From UBA7328 sp002471345 (GTDB lineage Bacteria > Bacteroidota > Bacteroidia > Chitinophagales > Saprospiraceae), in the NCBI GenBank assembly GCA_964011275.1, contig CAXGOB010000039.1, positions 1 through 45,913 of the forward strand: a DNA stretch of 45,913 nt. Direction: 5' to 3'. The position numbers and the translations under genes were made by a program. Below the pieces are notes generated by a model, which was not told the origin of the DNA, did no database searches, and was given only the letters and a program-made list of their open reading frames with translations. Below, piece by piece: positions 44,572 to 45,913 of this stretch. Each line of letters starts with the position of its first letter. Position 1 is the first letter of the stretch.

Positions 44572-45477
44572 TTAAAGAATCAATCCTATTCCAAATAGAA
44601 GTGCAAAAACAAAGGTAGAAAGAGCGACTTTTTTCAATTCTGGGTCAAAATCATCTGGCAAATTAGATTTGGAAACTTTTATTAAATGAATCAAAAGAAC
44701 TACGAATGGAATGATATAAATTAAATGAACGGCCTTCTGTGTTGTACAAAACGAATACGCCAATGCACAAACTAAAGCCAAAAAGAATAATCCAAAATGA
44801 TATGTTTTCGCTGATTTTTGTCCAATGATGACAGGTATTGTTCTTTTACCAACTTTAGCATCCTCTATTCTATCTCTCATATTATTCAAATTGAGAACAG
44901 CCATAGATAATGCTCCAATGCTAATGGCGGGAAGAACATTGATCCATTCTATCTCATGCGTATACAAATAAATATTTCCCAATACCCCTAATATTCCAAA
45001 AAATAGAAAGACTGATAAATCCCCCATTGCCTTGTAGCCATAAGGATCTACTCCTGCCGTATATTTTAATGCTGCAATTATTGAAATCACTCCTAAAACA
45101 AAAAGCAAGATGACATGAGAGCTATACAACAATTCCCCAAATGCCACTACCAATAGAGAAATACCGGAAATGAGAGTCAAGATGATGGTTGTGATGATTC
45201 CAGTCTTCATTTGAGCTTGAGTTATCAGTCCTGATTGAACCATACGATCAGGCCCTACTCTATTCTCATTATCAGCACCATTTTGAGCATCGCCATAATC
45301 ATTAGCAAAATTTGCTAGCACTTGAAGAAGTATAGTTGTAAGAACTGCCAGTACAAAGATATTCCAACCGAAAGAATTAGCTTTTATAGCTATAAAAGCC
45401 GATATAACTACACATGATAGTGCTAAAGGTAACGTACGGAGTCTTGCTGCTTTAATCCATGGTATTATACTTTCCAT
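44572..45477 (-). CDS. menA: 1,4-Dihydroxy-2-naphthoate polyprenyltransferase
   Basis: 301 residues with about eight to nine membrane segments; it joins the isoprenoid tail to DHNA in the inner membrane, the last but one step to menaquinone. The prenyl-diphosphate site is ANFANDYGDAQNGADNENRV, with a preceding WIKAARLRTLPLALSCVV and the second Asp-rich loop in NNMRDRIEDAKVGKRTIPV. First gene of the menA-menC-menE operon; menB, menD and menF are not in the window. Confidence 0.94.
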   Translation of the reverse strand: MESIIPWIKAARLRTLPLALSCVVISAFIAIKANSFGWNIFVLAVLTTILLQVLANFANDYGDAQNGADNENRVGPDRMVQSGLITQAQMKTGIITTIILTLISGISLLVVAFGELLYSSHVILLFVLGVISIIAALKYTAGVDPYGYKAMGDLSVFLFFGILGVLGNIYLYTHEIEWINVLPAISIGALSMAVLNLNNMRDRIEDAKVGKRTIPVIIGQKSAKTYHFGLFFLALVCALAYSFCTTQKAVHLIYIIPFVVLLIHLIKVSKSNLPDDFDPELKKVALSTFVFALLFGIGLIL

Positions 45478-45582
45478 CTATTCAAAATATTATAACAAAC
45501 TTTTAAATGCCCTCAAATTAGAAAATGTTGTCATCTGAGTTGCATTTGATCAATATTAAGACACAAAATATTTAAAACTATA

Positions 45583-45896
45583 TGCGGATTACTTTGGACT
45601 CTGATATCATTATCAGCATGTCAGAACAAGAAAAATAATTCTAGTGCCAAAAACTTTTACTCGACGATACATCATTATATCGGAATCACCTAAGTCAAAA
45701 ACTACTATTGTATCAGGTAGAAAAAGCAAGATGTTATGTTCGTATAATAGATTTCCCGCGAGAAGAAAATGGAAAACCTGTTAACACGGCACATTATATC
45801 AAAATACATAATCAAGAACGAAAATTTGAATGTGAATATCTGGAAGATAGATATGGTCTTGAAGCCTTGCTATTCTTAAGACAGTTAGTAATTTAA
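45583..45896 (+). pseudogene. Broken lipoprotein gene at window edge
   Basis: One frame gives a lipoprotein-like signal end (GLLWTLISLSAC, lipid Cys codon at 45619) and a linker KKNNSSAKN, but has no ATG. A shift of one base in the A5 run at 45648-45652 leads to a second frame, open from 45645, that reads KLLLDDTSLYRNHLSQKLLL, YQVEKARCYVRIIDFPREEN and on to LFLRQLVI and a stop at 45896. Both parts look truly coding. From 45708 a TTG-started frame of 62 codons alone would be a fragment. The end resembles that of the remnant at positions 15-95. Family unknown. Confidence 0.35.
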
Positions 45897-45913
45897 ATAA
45901 TATTGTATTAATC

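Overview
The window is a 46 kb piece of a low-GC chromosome from a member of the Bacteroidota. The evidence is a PorP/SprF-type component of type IX secretion, menaquinone genes in the order menA-menC-menE, the eukaryote/archaeon-like short ProS, several TAnnTTTG-type -7 promoter elements, and many small lipoproteins and outer-membrane barrels typical of the phylum. The combination of IPTL-CTERM and DUF11-like secreted proteins with one particular small barrel family makes me lean towards Saprospiria or a related marine lineage, but this is only an inference. I see no rRNA, CRISPR array, transposase, integrase or phage gene.

Layout. 1-5.2 kb: a VOC protein, an outer-membrane barrel gene that appears split into two pieces around three unrelated genes, a lipoprotein, an OmpA-domain protein and ilvE. 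5.3-11.6 kb: a small unknown protein, a DUF6624 protein and an AraC-type regulator (both with single-base frameshifts), then a tightly coupled redox operon (msrA, thioredoxin-like protein, GNAT acetyltransferase, selO) followed by a probable msrB remnant and two small proteins. 11.6-17 kb: a Dabb lipoprotein, tRNA-Leu(GAG), a FadL-type porin, a strongly charge-segregated low-complexity secreted protein, and proS. 17-24.3 kb: a surface-protein island with a repeat protein of about 1,400 residues (two copies of a 1.48 kb module, DUF11-like domain, IPTL-CTERM anchor, one frameshift), a second secreted protein, a promoter region with two sets of direct repeats, and a membrane-bound LytTR regulator. 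24.4-32.5 kb: an YtcJ-like amidohydrolase, a VPS10/BNR propeller protein, PorP/SprF, an NlpC/P60 peptidase and a four-repeat lipoprotein. 32.5-39 kb: an ArsC-like protein without the usual cysteine, an SDR divergent from mlaE-mlaF, a long AT-rich gap with a 38 bp perfect palindrome, rbfA, a VOC protein, a frameshifted SnoaL-like gene, a DUF4056 protein and a TPR protein. 39-45.9 kb: etfB-etfA, a bifunctional nuclease, a DUF4197 protein, menE-menC-menA, and a broken lipoprotein gene at the edge.

How they may work together. The core genes (ilvE, proS, rbfA, etfAB, menACE, tRNA-Leu) are ordinary. The most system-like units are the msrA/thioredoxin/GNAT/selO operon, likely a redox-stress module, and the LytTR-controlled surface-protein island. 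A notable overall feature is the number of reading frames broken by a single base (about 6.71, 7.09, 20.48, 37.24 and 45.65 kb). These could reflect real gene decay, slippage at homopolymers, or sequence errors, and the sequence alone cannot distinguish these.
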